NCBI GenBank assembly: GCA_946056135.1
Contig: CAMGIN010000003.1
Coordinates: 1 to 64,000 of the forward strand
Direction: 5' to 3'
Length of the DNA: 64,000 nucleotides
Source: an uncultured bacterium
GTDB lineage: Bacteria; Bacillota; Clostridia; Oscillospirales; Oscillospiraceae
Shown here piece by piece: positions 1 to 8,672 of the stretch. Each line of letters opens with the position of its first letter. Positions within the stretch are counted from its first letter, which is position 1. The translations under genes and the position numbers were made by a program. The notes beneath the pieces were generated by a model that was not told where the DNA came from, made no database searches, and worked only from the letters and a program-made list of their open reading frames with translations.

Positions 1-2
1 AG

Positions 3-812
3 GGCAAGCAGTTCAAGGGCTGGGCAACCAGCGCAGACGGTGAAGTGATTTCCGATGCAACCATTGCCGTGACCGGGGACACCACCCTGTATGCGATCTG
101 GGAGAACATTCCTGTTACCACCTACACCGTGAGCTTTGACGCCAACGGCGGCACCGGTGAGATGGCCGATGTGACCGTCACTTCCGGCGAAAGCTACGAC
201 CTGCCCGAGTGCGGTTTCACCGCACCCGAGGGTAAGCAGTTCAAGGGCTGGGCAACCAGCGCAGACGGCGAGGTGATTTCCGACACCACCATTACCGTGA
301 CCGAGGACATCACCCTGTATGCTGTGTGGGAGGATGTTCCCGCACCAACCGATCCTTCGGAACCGGAATCTGTTCCCAGTACACCGGTAAAGCCCAGTTG
401 GCCGAGCTGGATGGATAAGATCTTTGGCGGTTGGTGGGGCGATGAAGAAGAAGCGTGTGACCACGTGTACACTTCCGTCGTCACCGAACCCACCTGCGAA
501 GAGAAGGGCTATACAACCCATACCTGCGAGAAGTGCGGCGATTCCTACAAGGATTCCTACACCGATCCTCTGGGCCATAAATGGGACGAGGGCACGGTAA
601 CCGTGGAAGCCACTTGCACCGAGGACGGTGAAAAGATACTCGCCTGCGAAACCTGCGGGAAAACAAAGGCTGAGAAAATCGATGCTCTGGGCCATAACTT
701 TGAAGATGGCATTTGTACCCAGTGCGGCGCGGAGGAAGCTTCCAAACCCGAAAATCCTGGCAGGCCCAGTTGGGACCACATCTGGGACTGGATTCCCCGC
801 TTGTGGAAGTAA
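3..812 (+). CDS. 3' part of a surface protein with InlB/Listeria-Bacteroides-type beta repeats and a C-terminal Cys-rich CxxCG/LGH region (5' end outside window)
   Basis: Frame is open from position 3 (GKQFKGWATSADGEV...). Repeat motif 'YTVSFDANGGTGEMADVTVTSGESYDLPECGFTAPEGKQFKGWATSADGEVISDTTITVTEDITLYAVWE', then C..CG..LGH repeats. Confidence 0.8.
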   Translation, partial: GKQFKGWATSADGEVISDATIAVTGDTTLYAIWENIPVTTYTVSFDANGGTGEMADVTVTSGESYDLPECGFTAPEGKQFKGWATSADGEVISDTTITVTEDITLYAVWEDVPAPTDPSEPESVPSTPVKPSWPSWMDKIFGGWWGDEEEACDHVYTSVVTEPTCEEKGYTTHTCEKCGDSYKDSYTDPLGHKWDEGTVTVEATCTEDGEKILACETCGKTKAEKIDALGHNFEDGICTQCGAEEASKPENPGRPSWDHIWDWIPRLWK

Positions 813-1038
813 CCATACGCAAGATTATCCCTCATGAATAAGGATTGCGGAGTAGGGATTTCTCCTTACTCCGCAATCGATCCATTCGAATGACCAGCTT
901 ACGATTCGTAGCGTGAATATTGGGGGGCAAAGGCCCTATCATTTTTCACCTTGACAAAGGTTGTCTGAACGCCGGACAGCTTTGAACACCTGTACGCCCG
1001 GATCGAGGAGCTTCGCCGAGGGCGTCAAAGTCGGCATA

Positions 1039-1066
1039 CGGCTGCAGCCAGTTGAGGCTGCAGCCG
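1039..1066. terminator. Perfect 11-bp hairpin CGGCTGCAGCC-agttga-GGCTGCAGCCG followed by TTTTG
   Basis: Read directly from sequence. Confidence 0.5.
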
Positions 1067-1394
1067 TTTTGCAGTATCATATCGTTACCACGCAAATGGA
1101 AAGAATTATTGAAATAAATGATTGGTGTACACATTTTGGGCCAAAAAAGTTATCCACTGCTTCGATATTCGAAAAAAGCAGACCCTTTCTATTTCCAGAG
1201 AGGATCTGCTTTTTTCTTAGGGGTTATTTAGCAGCCCCTTCAACACAATGGAAAACGACACCACGGAAAATGGACACATAGGATGAGAAGGCATCTTTTC
1301 TGGTACAACACTTAACGGATGAATTTTTCGTAACTATGGAAAACCAAGGCGGAATGTGATAAAATGAGGTAAATATAAATTACCTTTTGGGGGA

Positions 1395-2198
1395 ATGACC
1401 ATGGAGTTGGGAGAAAAGCTGCGGTGTGCGCGCATCGAGGCGGGACTCAGCCAGCGGCAGCTGTGTGGGGAAGCCATTACCCGGAATATGCTGTCTCAGA
1501 TCGAAAATGGAACCGCAAAGCCTTCCATGAAGACCCTGCAGTATCTGGCTGGAAGGCTCGGAAAGAACGTGAGTTTCTTTCTGGAAGAGGAAGCAGTGGC
1601 GTCTCCCAACCAGGGGATTATGGAATCTGCCCGGCGGCTGTACGATGTCGGGGACTGGGCAGGAGCGGCCCTGGTGCTGGAGGGATATCAGGAGCCGGAT
1701 GCTATTTTTGACAGGGAAAAGCAGCTTTTATGGGTCTTGGTCCATTTGGAGCTGGCAGAGCAGGCTCTTTCTGAAGGCCGGAAGCCCTATGCGGATATGC
1801 TGCTGGAGAAAGCAGGGACAGAAACCGTTTACTGCGCCAAAGAGCTGGAACGGCGGCGGCTTCTGCTTCTTGGTCGGCTTCCTGAGCACAAGGTAAGTGA
1901 GCACCTGCCCAGCCTGGATGGGGAGCTGGAGCTGCGGGCCAGGGAGGCTATGGCTGCGGGGGACCTACAGCGGGCGGCCTGCCTGCTGGATGCGGCGGAG
2001 GATCAAAGGTCTCCGAGCTGGTGTATGCTCCGGGGAGAAGTTTACATAACGAATAAAGCGTACCAAAATGCCGCCCGGTGCTTCCACAGTGCGGAGGAAG
2101 CCTATCCCATGGAAACGGCGCAAAAGCTGGAACTGTGCTACCGGGAACTGGAAGACTATAAACAGGCCTATGAATATGCCTGCAAGCAGAAAAAATAG
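1395..2198 (+). CDS. XRE-family HTH regulator with TPR-like C-terminal region
   Basis: N-terminal 'LGEKLRCARIEAGLSQRQLCGEAITRNMLSQIENGTAKPSMKTLQYLAGRLG' is a typical XRE HTH. Confidence 0.85.
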   Translation: MTMELGEKLRCARIEAGLSQRQLCGEAITRNMLSQIENGTAKPSMKTLQYLAGRLGKNVSFFLEEEAVASPNQGIMESARRLYDVGDWAGAALVLEGYQEPDAIFDREKQLLWVLVHLELAEQALSEGRKPYADMLLEKAGTETVYCAKELERRRLLLLGRLPEHKVSEHLPSLDGELELRAREAMAAGDLQRAACLLDAAEDQRSPSWCMLRGEVYITNKAYQNAARCFHSAEEAYPMETAQKLELCYRELEDYKQAYEYACKQKK

Positions 2199-2298
2199 GG
2201 CGATTCGGTTGTGATCTGGATTTCCTGCTATATGCAGGAAATCCTGCTGGACGGTCTCTTGCTGGAAAACGTCGCTGATTTTTCAGCATTATTTGTAT

Positions 2299-2439
2299 CT
2301 ATTCAGTCGTGCATATATTTATGCGGTAAATGATCGTTTACGTTTGCACCAACTGTAGGGCGGGGTCATGACCCCGCCCTACAGTTGGTGCGACACTAAA
2401 CGATCACTTATATGAGAAACTTGGGGTACGACTGAATAG
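2299..2439. mobile_element. MITE-like palindromic element with outer 12-bp inverted repeats CTATTCAGTCGT/ACGACTGAATAG and a central 46-bp perfect palindrome (2346-2391)
   Basis: Inverted repeats read directly. Palindrome GCACCAACTGTAGGGCGGGGTCATGACCCCGCCCTACAGTTGGTGC. Confidence 0.6.
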
Positions 2440-2479
2440 TTACCATTATTTTATACTGGCTCCCGATTTTCGTACTACC

Positions 2480-2508
2480 CTGCAATGAAAAGGAACTTTT
2501 CATTGCAG
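2480..2508. repeat. Hairpin repeat CTGCAATGAAAAG-gaa-CTTTTCATTGCAG (family member C)
   Basis: Perfect 13-bp stem, related by paired changes to hairpins at 8588 and 30170. Confidence 0.5.
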
Positions 2509-2560
2509 AATTGTATTGCGCAATTTCCCCGGGAAAACAGCTTTGCGCACTGTGCAAAAA

Positions 2561-2588
2561 TGACCTTTGCGGCAGAAGCCGCAAAGGT
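2561..2588 (-). terminator. Hairpin GACCTTTGCGGC-agaa-GCCGCAAAGGTC downstream of the DUF5058 gene pair
   Basis: Perfect 12-bp inverted repeat just beyond the stop codon at 2600. Confidence 0.6.
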
Positions 2589-2599
2589 CAGAGAGAAAT

Positions 2600-3376
2600 T
2601 TACTTGGCCTCAGCATCCTCGGCGGGGACGTTGGTGTCCACCACCTGGATCTTGCCTTTTTTCCACAGAATGCGGGATGTGATAATCGCCACCGGCAGCA
2701 TGGCCAGGATCAGGAAGCCCACCATACCCAGCACAGCGGAGCCAATGCCCATAAGGCGCGCAGCCAGGGTCACCAGGGACACAATCACGATGACGGGAAT
2801 GACACCCTTGATGCCGCCCTTGACGACTTTGCTCCCAGCACCGGTACTGGCAAACAGTCCCAAGGTCATGGAGCCGAACAGGGCAGGCAGCAGATAGCTG
2901 GACATGGTCTGGACAGCAGGCAGCTCGAAGATGGGGCTGATGAAGGAAATCAGCAAAGCGGCCAACGTCAAAATGACTACCGTCATGATGGAGCTTGCGG
3001 CAACACCGATGGAGGCCGCCACATCCCCTTCCGGGGTATTGGCTTCCTTACCGCTGAGCTTCAGCGCGTTGACGGCACAGGGCAGCTTCAGGTTCATAAT
3101 GTTGCCGGTGATGAAGCCAAGATAGGAAGAAGCACCCATCAGAGGGGAATAGCTTATGGCTTCCGACAGACCCACGGGAATGTAGATTGCCAGAATTCCA
3201 AAAGTAGCAATATTAAAGACCTGCCCCAGCGTAGGAATGCAGTCATAATAGTTCAGAACAATAAAAGGAAGCGCGATCATATAAATCAGTGCGATGACTG
3301 TGCCCAGACGGCCCCAGCGGTGCGCCCAGGCCTGGAAGGGATCCAGCGTGATGGGAGCGGTGGTTTTCTTGCTCAT
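2600..3376 (-). CDS. Polytopic membrane protein of unknown function, paired with a DUF5058-like gene
   Basis: Several hydrophobic segments. Start ATG preceded by a GGGAGGAAAACAAC RBS (MSKKTTAPITLDPFQAW). Confidence 0.7.
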   Translation of the reverse strand: MSKKTTAPITLDPFQAWAHRWGRLGTVIALIYMIALPFIVLNYYDCIPTLGQVFNIATFGILAIYIPVGLSEAISYSPLMGASSYLGFITGNIMNLKLPCAVNALKLSGKEANTPEGDVAASIGVAASSIMTVVILTLAALLISFISPIFELPAVQTMSSYLLPALFGSMTLGLFASTGAGSKVVKGGIKGVIPVIVIVSLVTLAARLMGIGSAVLGMVGFLILAMLPVAIITSRILWKKGKIQVVDTNVPAEDAEAK

Positions 3377-3390
3377 GTTGTTTTCCTCCC

Positions 3391-4110
3391 TTATTTGAAG
3401 ATAGCGGTCCACAGCAGGGACGATACCATGCCGAGGATCATAGAGCCGGCCATGATGAAGTTATTGATCCAAGTCCAGCCGGGCTTCTTGCCAACGATTC
3501 CCATAACAATGGCGACAATCAAACCGGTAATCATGACCAGGGCCTGAATGGTGTCGCTGATCAGCAGGACGGGAACATAAACAGCCAGCAATGTCAGCAT
3601 GAAACAGCCGCTCAAAACGTTGCTCCAGCCGTTGCCACCCTTCGTTTTGTCAACGGAGGTCATCAGCTTTTTGCCGAAGGGAATCAGAATCAGAAAACCG
3701 GACAGCATGCCCACACTCATCAGGATCATCACCACGCCGAACTGTTCCCCAGTGGCATTGTTCATCAGTTCGGTGGTATTGGCGTAGCCCAGAACAGGCG
3801 CCAGGGAACTGGCAATCTGCGTTTCAAAGGATAGGGAGCCGATGACAGACAGTCTCCACCAGGCCCAGATGGTACCCAGGGAAGCAGCCAGCGCTACCAG
3901 ACCGATGACAATGGACAGGCTGGGAACGATAGAGAAGATCAGAGAGGACTTGATGATGTCATTGATCTCTTTCTTGGTGATGCCCATCTCCAACGCGCGC
4001 TTTCTTGCCTTCAGCAGGTACACCACAGAGAAGGCCATGATGTATCCCAAGCCGCCGATGACCAGTGCCAGAAGAAGGGGGCTGCCTGTGATGTCTTTGA
4101 TTGTTGCCAT
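3391..4110 (-). CDS. DUF5058-family-like membrane protein
   Basis: 'MATIKDITGSPLLLALVIGGLGYIMAFSVVYLLKARKRALEMGITKKEINDIIKSSLIFSIVPSLSIVIGL' recalled as a DUF5058-type N-terminus. The listed ORF start at 4401 is too far upstream. Confidence 0.65.
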   Translation of the reverse strand: MATIKDITGSPLLLALVIGGLGYIMAFSVVYLLKARKRALEMGITKKEINDIIKSSLIFSIVPSLSIVIGLVALAASLGTIWAWWRLSVIGSLSFETQIASSLAPVLGYANTTELMNNATGEQFGVVMILMSVGMLSGFLILIPFGKKLMTSVDKTKGGNGWSNVLSGCFMLTLLAVYVPVLLISDTIQALVMITGLIVAIVMGIVGKKPGWTWINNFIMAGSMILGMVSSLLWTAIFK

Positions 4111-4288
4111 AATCTTTCGCTTCCTTTTCTTTGGGTGCATCCTTCGTGACGCGAAATCACAGACCGGATGCCAAAACCCGTATTTTTCAAAACGCGCCTT
4201 GAAATTGACTTTCCGTGAAAATAAACTGGAGTCACGTTGCTTTGCCCCACGTGACTCCATTGCCCCATACGCTGTTTTGAATAATCTG

Positions 4289-4316
4289 ATTATAGCATAC
4301 GGCTTGTATTTTGCAA
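4289..4316 (-). promoter_or_regulatory. Sigma70-like promoter TTGCAA-N16-TATAAT for the DUF5058 pair
   Basis: Minus-strand TTGCAAAATACAAGCCGTATGCTATAAT. Confidence 0.5.
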
Positions 4317-4951
4317 GTGTTTTGTGTGTATTCCTGCGTTTTTTAGAACATTGCGTATGGATGCGGGGGCCGGAGATGCGCATTCTGTGTATTCTATACA
4401 ATATTGGTATAAATATACCGACTGAATGCGGTGATTAAAAACGAAACGCTCAGGCTGGAACAGAAGAAACATCGAGGAAAGCTGGACTTTGCGTCTTTTT
4501 CTGCTTTTGTGTGATGCGTGAAAATGTATTATCATACATGCAGACTGATTACAACTTCTCCCAAAAACAGCGCAAAAGACCGGCTTGCTCTACATTTCAG
4601 CGGCTTTCCTGATGTGAGATGGGCGGGAAAGAAGCGCGTATTTTGCATAATCGTGTGTTTCTTCTTGCGATTTCCTGATGGCGCGGACGGAATAACCTAT
4701 GTACCCTGCTTTTCCGAAGACCGGGACAGGAGAAGAATCAATCCTTGCCGGATATAGGGAAATTGATAAAAGGCAGACATGGGGAAAGTCTCCATGCTGT
4801 CTGCCTCGCGCTTACAGCAGCGCTTTCCTTCCAAGAAAGGGACGCCTTGTTTTTTACATCTTACGGACATCCAATAAAAAGCAGCCATTTGAAAAATGTC
4901 TGGATCCATTGGATATCCGTTTAGAAGCGGACTATTGCTCGAAGAATCGTA

Positions 4952-5770
4952 TCAGATTCTATCTTTATTGTAGACGATGTTTCCATGTCCGCCGTCCGTT
5001 CTTCCCTTACCGGGGGTCATGGCTTTGGCGATTAAGCCGCTGACACCCTGAAACGAGAAAGGAGTATCGTCAGTATGGCCTTCGCGGATATCCTGGCAGA
5101 CCCGGATAACGCCCTGGATTTCGTCCGGGAAGCCGTTGCCGTCCCCATGAGACAGGAGAACCCTGTCGTATCTTCCCGCCAGCTGGACATCCAACTTCAC
5201 CAGGGCGTGCTGGTACTGTGTGACGGTGGTGGAATAATCATCGAACAGGAACGTGAATTCATTGCAGGCATCGCCCAGCAGCACCGTGCGCTCTTCCGGA
5301 ATCAGGAACACCACGGAGCCTCTGGTGTGGCCCGGACAGTCGTAAACCTCTACATGGACCCCACCCAAATCGAACACATCGCCGCTCTTCAGATCCTGCA
5401 GCGTGGTCACATCCTTGGTGGGGATCAAATCCGCCTCCGTAGCCTCCACCCCGGGATCCACCAGCTTCAGGCTGAACTTGCGGAATTCCTCACTGCCGTG
5501 CTGGAGGTAAATATCGTCATCCTCCCGGTTCATATACACCTGGTCAAACTCCGACGCACCCATAGCGTGATCCACATGTCCGTGGGTCAGCAGCACTGTA
5601 ACGGGCAGCTCTGTCAGCTGCTCCACGCAGGTTCGCAGGCTGCCGATACCGCTGCCGGTATCCAGAAGTGCGGCACGTTTGCTGCCAACCACCAGATACA
5701 TCAGCTCCGACGAAAGCGCGTGAATGCGGAAGATGTGTTCTGAGATTTTCTCTGTTTTGAATGTTAGCAT
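4952..5770 (-). CDS. MBL-fold metallo-hydrolase
   Basis: 'LLTHGHVDHAMGA', 'CPGHTRGSVVF', 'LLGDACNEF', 'LLSHGDGNGF' match MBL motifs. Confidence 0.85.
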   Translation of the reverse strand: MLTFKTEKISEHIFRIHALSSELMYLVVGSKRAALLDTGSGIGSLRTCVEQLTELPVTVLLTHGHVDHAMGASEFDQVYMNREDDDIYLQHGSEEFRKFSLKLVDPGVEATEADLIPTKDVTTLQDLKSGDVFDLGGVHVEVYDCPGHTRGSVVFLIPEERTVLLGDACNEFTFLFDDYSTTVTQYQHALVKLDVQLAGRYDRVLLSHGDGNGFPDEIQGVIRVCQDIREGHTDDTPFSFQGVSGLIAKAMTPGKGRTDGGHGNIVYNKDRI

Positions 5771-6003
5771 GGCATTTCCTCATTTCAGAAATAGTATCGT
5801 TATACGCCGGTTTCGCATGTTTCTATTGCCATTATACGGCAGTGAGTCCAAAAAGAAAAGGTTCAATTCTCACAGTCAGCCGGAAAAAGTTTTCTCCAAA
5901 GCGCAGCGAAAGTCAAGAAGATGTATTTTAGCCCTTTTCAAAACGGCATCTTTCCGCTATACTTGAATCGACAATAATGCCCAAATATGCTGGAGGTAGT
6001 TCT

Positions 6004-8385
6004 ATGCGTTATGGATATTTCGACAACAAGCAACGGGAATATGTCATTGACCGGGTGGATCTGCCTGTATCCTGGACCAACTATATTGGATTGAAGGACA
6101 TGTACGGCGTTTTCAACCACACTGCCGGAGGATATCTGCTGTACAAGTCCTCGGAATATCACCGGATTACCCGGTTCCGCCCCAATGGTGTGCCTATGGA
6201 CGGCCCCGGGCACTATGTCTACCTGCGGGATGACGATACCGGGGATTACTGGACCGTCTCCTGGCAGCCAGCGGGAAAGCCCAGGGAGCACTATTCCTGC
6301 CGCCACGGCTTGAGCTACACGAAATATCACTGTGATTACTCCGGCATTGATGCGGAGCAGAAGCTGTTTGTGGCAATGGACGACCCGGTGGAGATCTGGG
6401 ATGTGAAACTGCGCAACGATTCCGGCAGGCCACGGAAGCTGTCCGTCTTCTCCTACCTGGAGTTCAGCTACCACCATGTGGCCATGGACAACCAGAATTT
6501 CCAGATGAGTCTGTATGCCGCCGGCAGCCGGTACGAGGACGGTGTCATCGAGCACGATCTGTACTATGAGGAAGACGGCTACCAATTTTTTACCTCGGAC
6601 TTTACCCCGGATGGTTTCGACTGCCTGCGGGACAAATTCATAGGTCCCTACCGCACAGAGCGGAATCCCTTGGTTGTGGAAACCGGCATCTGCGGCGGCA
6701 GCTTTGAAAAGGGTGGCAACCACTGCGGCTGCCTGAGAAAGGCGGTTGCTTTAGAGCCCGGAGAAGAAGTCCGGCTCCTTTACCTGCTGGGCGAAGGCGG
6801 TTTAGAGGAAGGCAAAAAGATGCGGACCAAGTATACGCAGGAAAAGGCGGACGAGGATTTCGCGAGAACCGCCGCCTTCTGGGATGAAAAGCTCCGCTGC
6901 CTGCAGGTTTCCACTCCCAACGAGGGTATGAATACGGAGCTGAACATCTGGAACCTGTATCAGAGTGAAATCAACGTTATGTTCTCCCGGTTTACCTCCT
7001 TCATTGAGGTAGGCGGCCGGGTGGGACTAGGCTACCGGGACACGGCCCAGGACGCCATGATGGTGCCCCACTCCAATCCGGAGAAATGCCGCAGCCGCCT
7101 GGTGGAGCTGCTGCGGGCACTGACCACCCAGGGCTACGGCCTGCACCTGTTTGAACCCCGCTGGTTCGAGCCCCAGGAGACGCAGACAGATTTCAAGTCT
7201 CCAACTGTGGTTCCCACGCCGGACAAAAGCCAGATCGTCCACGGCTTGAAGGATGCCTGCGCAGACGATGCCCTGTGGCTGGTGTCCTCCATCGTTCAGT
7301 ACGTCCGGGAGACCGGTGACTTCGGATTTATCGATGAGGTTGTCACCTATGCTGACGGCGGGGAAGGCACAGTTTACGAACATATGAAGAAAATCCTGGA
7401 CTTTTCCGCCCGGGAGGTAGGCCGCAACGGCATCTGCAAGGGCCTGCGGGCGGACTGGAACGACTGCCTGAACCTGGGCGGCGGAGAAAGCGCCATGGTC
7501 AGCTTCCTGCATTACTGGGCCATCGGGAATTTCGCAGCTCTGGCCCGGCGGCTGGGAAGGGAAGAAGACGCCGCCCGTTACGAATCCATGGGGGAGCAGG
7601 TGAAGCAGATCTGCCAGCAGGTTCTGTGGGACGGCAAGTGGTACATCCGGGGCATTACTGCCGACAATCGGAAGATCGGAACCCAGGCAGATGCCGAGGG
7701 CAAAGTACACATGGAGAGCAACACCTGGGCAGTCCTCAGCGGTGTGGCGGACCATGACCGTGGCATTTCCGCCATGGATTCGGTGGACGAATATCTGTTT
7801 ACGGACTATGGCCTGATGCTGAACGCACCCTGCTACACTCACCGGGATGACGGCATTGGCTTTGTGACCCGAGTCTATCCGGGGCTGAAGGAAAACGGTG
7901 CGATTTTCAGCCACCCCAATCCCTGGGCCTGGTGTGCGGAAGCTGTACTGGGCCGGGGCAGCCGGGCGATGAAGTTCTATAACGCGCTGTGTCCTGCCCT
8001 GCAGAATGACAAGATCGAAATTCGGGAATCCGAGCCCTATTCCTACTGCCAGTTCGTAGTGGGCCGGAACCACACCGCCTTTGGTCGGGCGCGGCACCCA
8101 TTTATGACAGGCTCCTCCGGCTGGGCCTATTACGCGGCTACCCAGTATCTGCTGGGTGTAAAGCCGGACTTCGATACTCTGGTCATCGATCCCTGTATCC
8201 CAGCCGACTGGAAGGAATTTGACGTTCAGCGCAGATGGCGTGGCGCGGAGTACCGCATCCATGTGACCAACCTCAAGGGGGTGGAGAAGGGCGTGGCCTC
8301 CGTCACCATAAATGGGGAACCGGTGGACCAGCTCCCTGTGATGCCGGTGGGAAGCGTCAATAACGTGTCCGTTGTCATGGGCTGA
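6004..8385 (+). CDS. GH94 phosphorylase, most similar in recall to N,N'-diacetylchitobiose/cellobiose phosphorylases
   Basis: 'MRYGYFDNKQREYVIDRVDLPVSWTNY', 'PGHYVYLRDDDTGDYWTVSWQP', 'GRVGLGYRDTAQDAMMVPH', 'GLRADWNDCLNLGGGES', 'GSSGWAYYAATQYLLGV'. RBS GGAGG upstream of 6004. Confidence 0.85.
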   Translation: MRYGYFDNKQREYVIDRVDLPVSWTNYIGLKDMYGVFNHTAGGYLLYKSSEYHRITRFRPNGVPMDGPGHYVYLRDDDTGDYWTVSWQPAGKPREHYSCRHGLSYTKYHCDYSGIDAEQKLFVAMDDPVEIWDVKLRNDSGRPRKLSVFSYLEFSYHHVAMDNQNFQMSLYAAGSRYEDGVIEHDLYYEEDGYQFFTSDFTPDGFDCLRDKFIGPYRTERNPLVVETGICGGSFEKGGNHCGCLRKAVALEPGEEVRLLYLLGEGGLEEGKKMRTKYTQEKADEDFARTAAFWDEKLRCLQVSTPNEGMNTELNIWNLYQSEINVMFSRFTSFIEVGGRVGLGYRDTAQDAMMVPHSNPEKCRSRLVELLRALTTQGYGLHLFEPRWFEPQETQTDFKSPTVVPTPDKSQIVHGLKDACADDALWLVSSIVQYVRETGDFGFIDEVVTYADGGEGTVYEHMKKILDFSAREVGRNGICKGLRADWNDCLNLGGGESAMVSFLHYWAIGNFAALARRLGREEDAARYESMGEQVKQICQQVLWDGKWYIRGITADNRKIGTQADAEGKVHMESNTWAVLSGVADHDRGISAMDSVDEYLFTDYGLMLNAPCYTHRDDGIGFVTRVYPGLKENGAIFSHPNPWAWCAEAVLGRGSRAMKFYNALCPALQNDKIEIRESEPYSYCQFVVGRNHTAFGRARHPFMTGSSGWAYYAATQYLLGVKPDFDTLVIDPCIPADWKEFDVQRRWRGAEYRIHVTNLKGVEKGVASVTINGEPVDQLPVMPVGSVNNVSVVMG

Positions 8386-8411
8386 TCATTGCGGAAAGAA
8401 AGAGAGGAAGC

Positions 8412-8600
8412 ATGATGATCCATTTTGGAACCGGCGGCTGGCGAGCCATCATTGCGGACGAATTCACAAAGGAAAACATCCGCTTGGTCACGGCTGGGCT
8501 ATTATCATATAGAGATCATTATGAGACGGGTTTCCATGATCTTCTATCCCGAAAATCACGGAAGCAACATCGTGGCCTTGCGATGTCCCTGCGATAAAAA
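8412..8600 (+). pseudogene. Truncated N-terminal remnant of a phosphoglucomutase/phosphomannomutase-family gene
   Basis: 'MIHFGTGGWRAIIADEFTKENIRLVTAG' is the conserved N-terminus; homology stops abruptly after about 28 residues. Confidence 0.7.
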
Positions 8601-8621
8601 ACGTCTTCTTTTAATCGCAGG
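8588..8621. repeat. Hairpin repeat CCTGCGATAAAAAACGTCTTCTTTTAATCGCAGG (family member B)
   Basis: 34-nt imperfect palindrome. Shares GCGATGTCCCTGCGATAAAAA with the copy at 30170. Confidence 0.6.
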
Positions 8622-8628
8622 TTAGCAT

Positions 8629-8660
8629 GAGAGCCCCACGCTGAAAAGTGTGGGGCTCTC
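8629..8660 (-). terminator. Hairpin GAGAGCCCCAC...GTGGGGCTCTC
   Basis: 11-bp inverted repeat just past the stop of the GNAT gene. Confidence 0.65.
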
Positions 8661-8672
8661 AGTATAGAAATA

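Noticed and set aside
961-1281. 106-aa plus-strand ORF
   Set aside because: Spans two terminator-like hairpins; no RBS or domain; probably intergenic.
7027-8262. 411-aa minus-strand ORF
   Set aside because: Antisense shadow of the GH94 gene.
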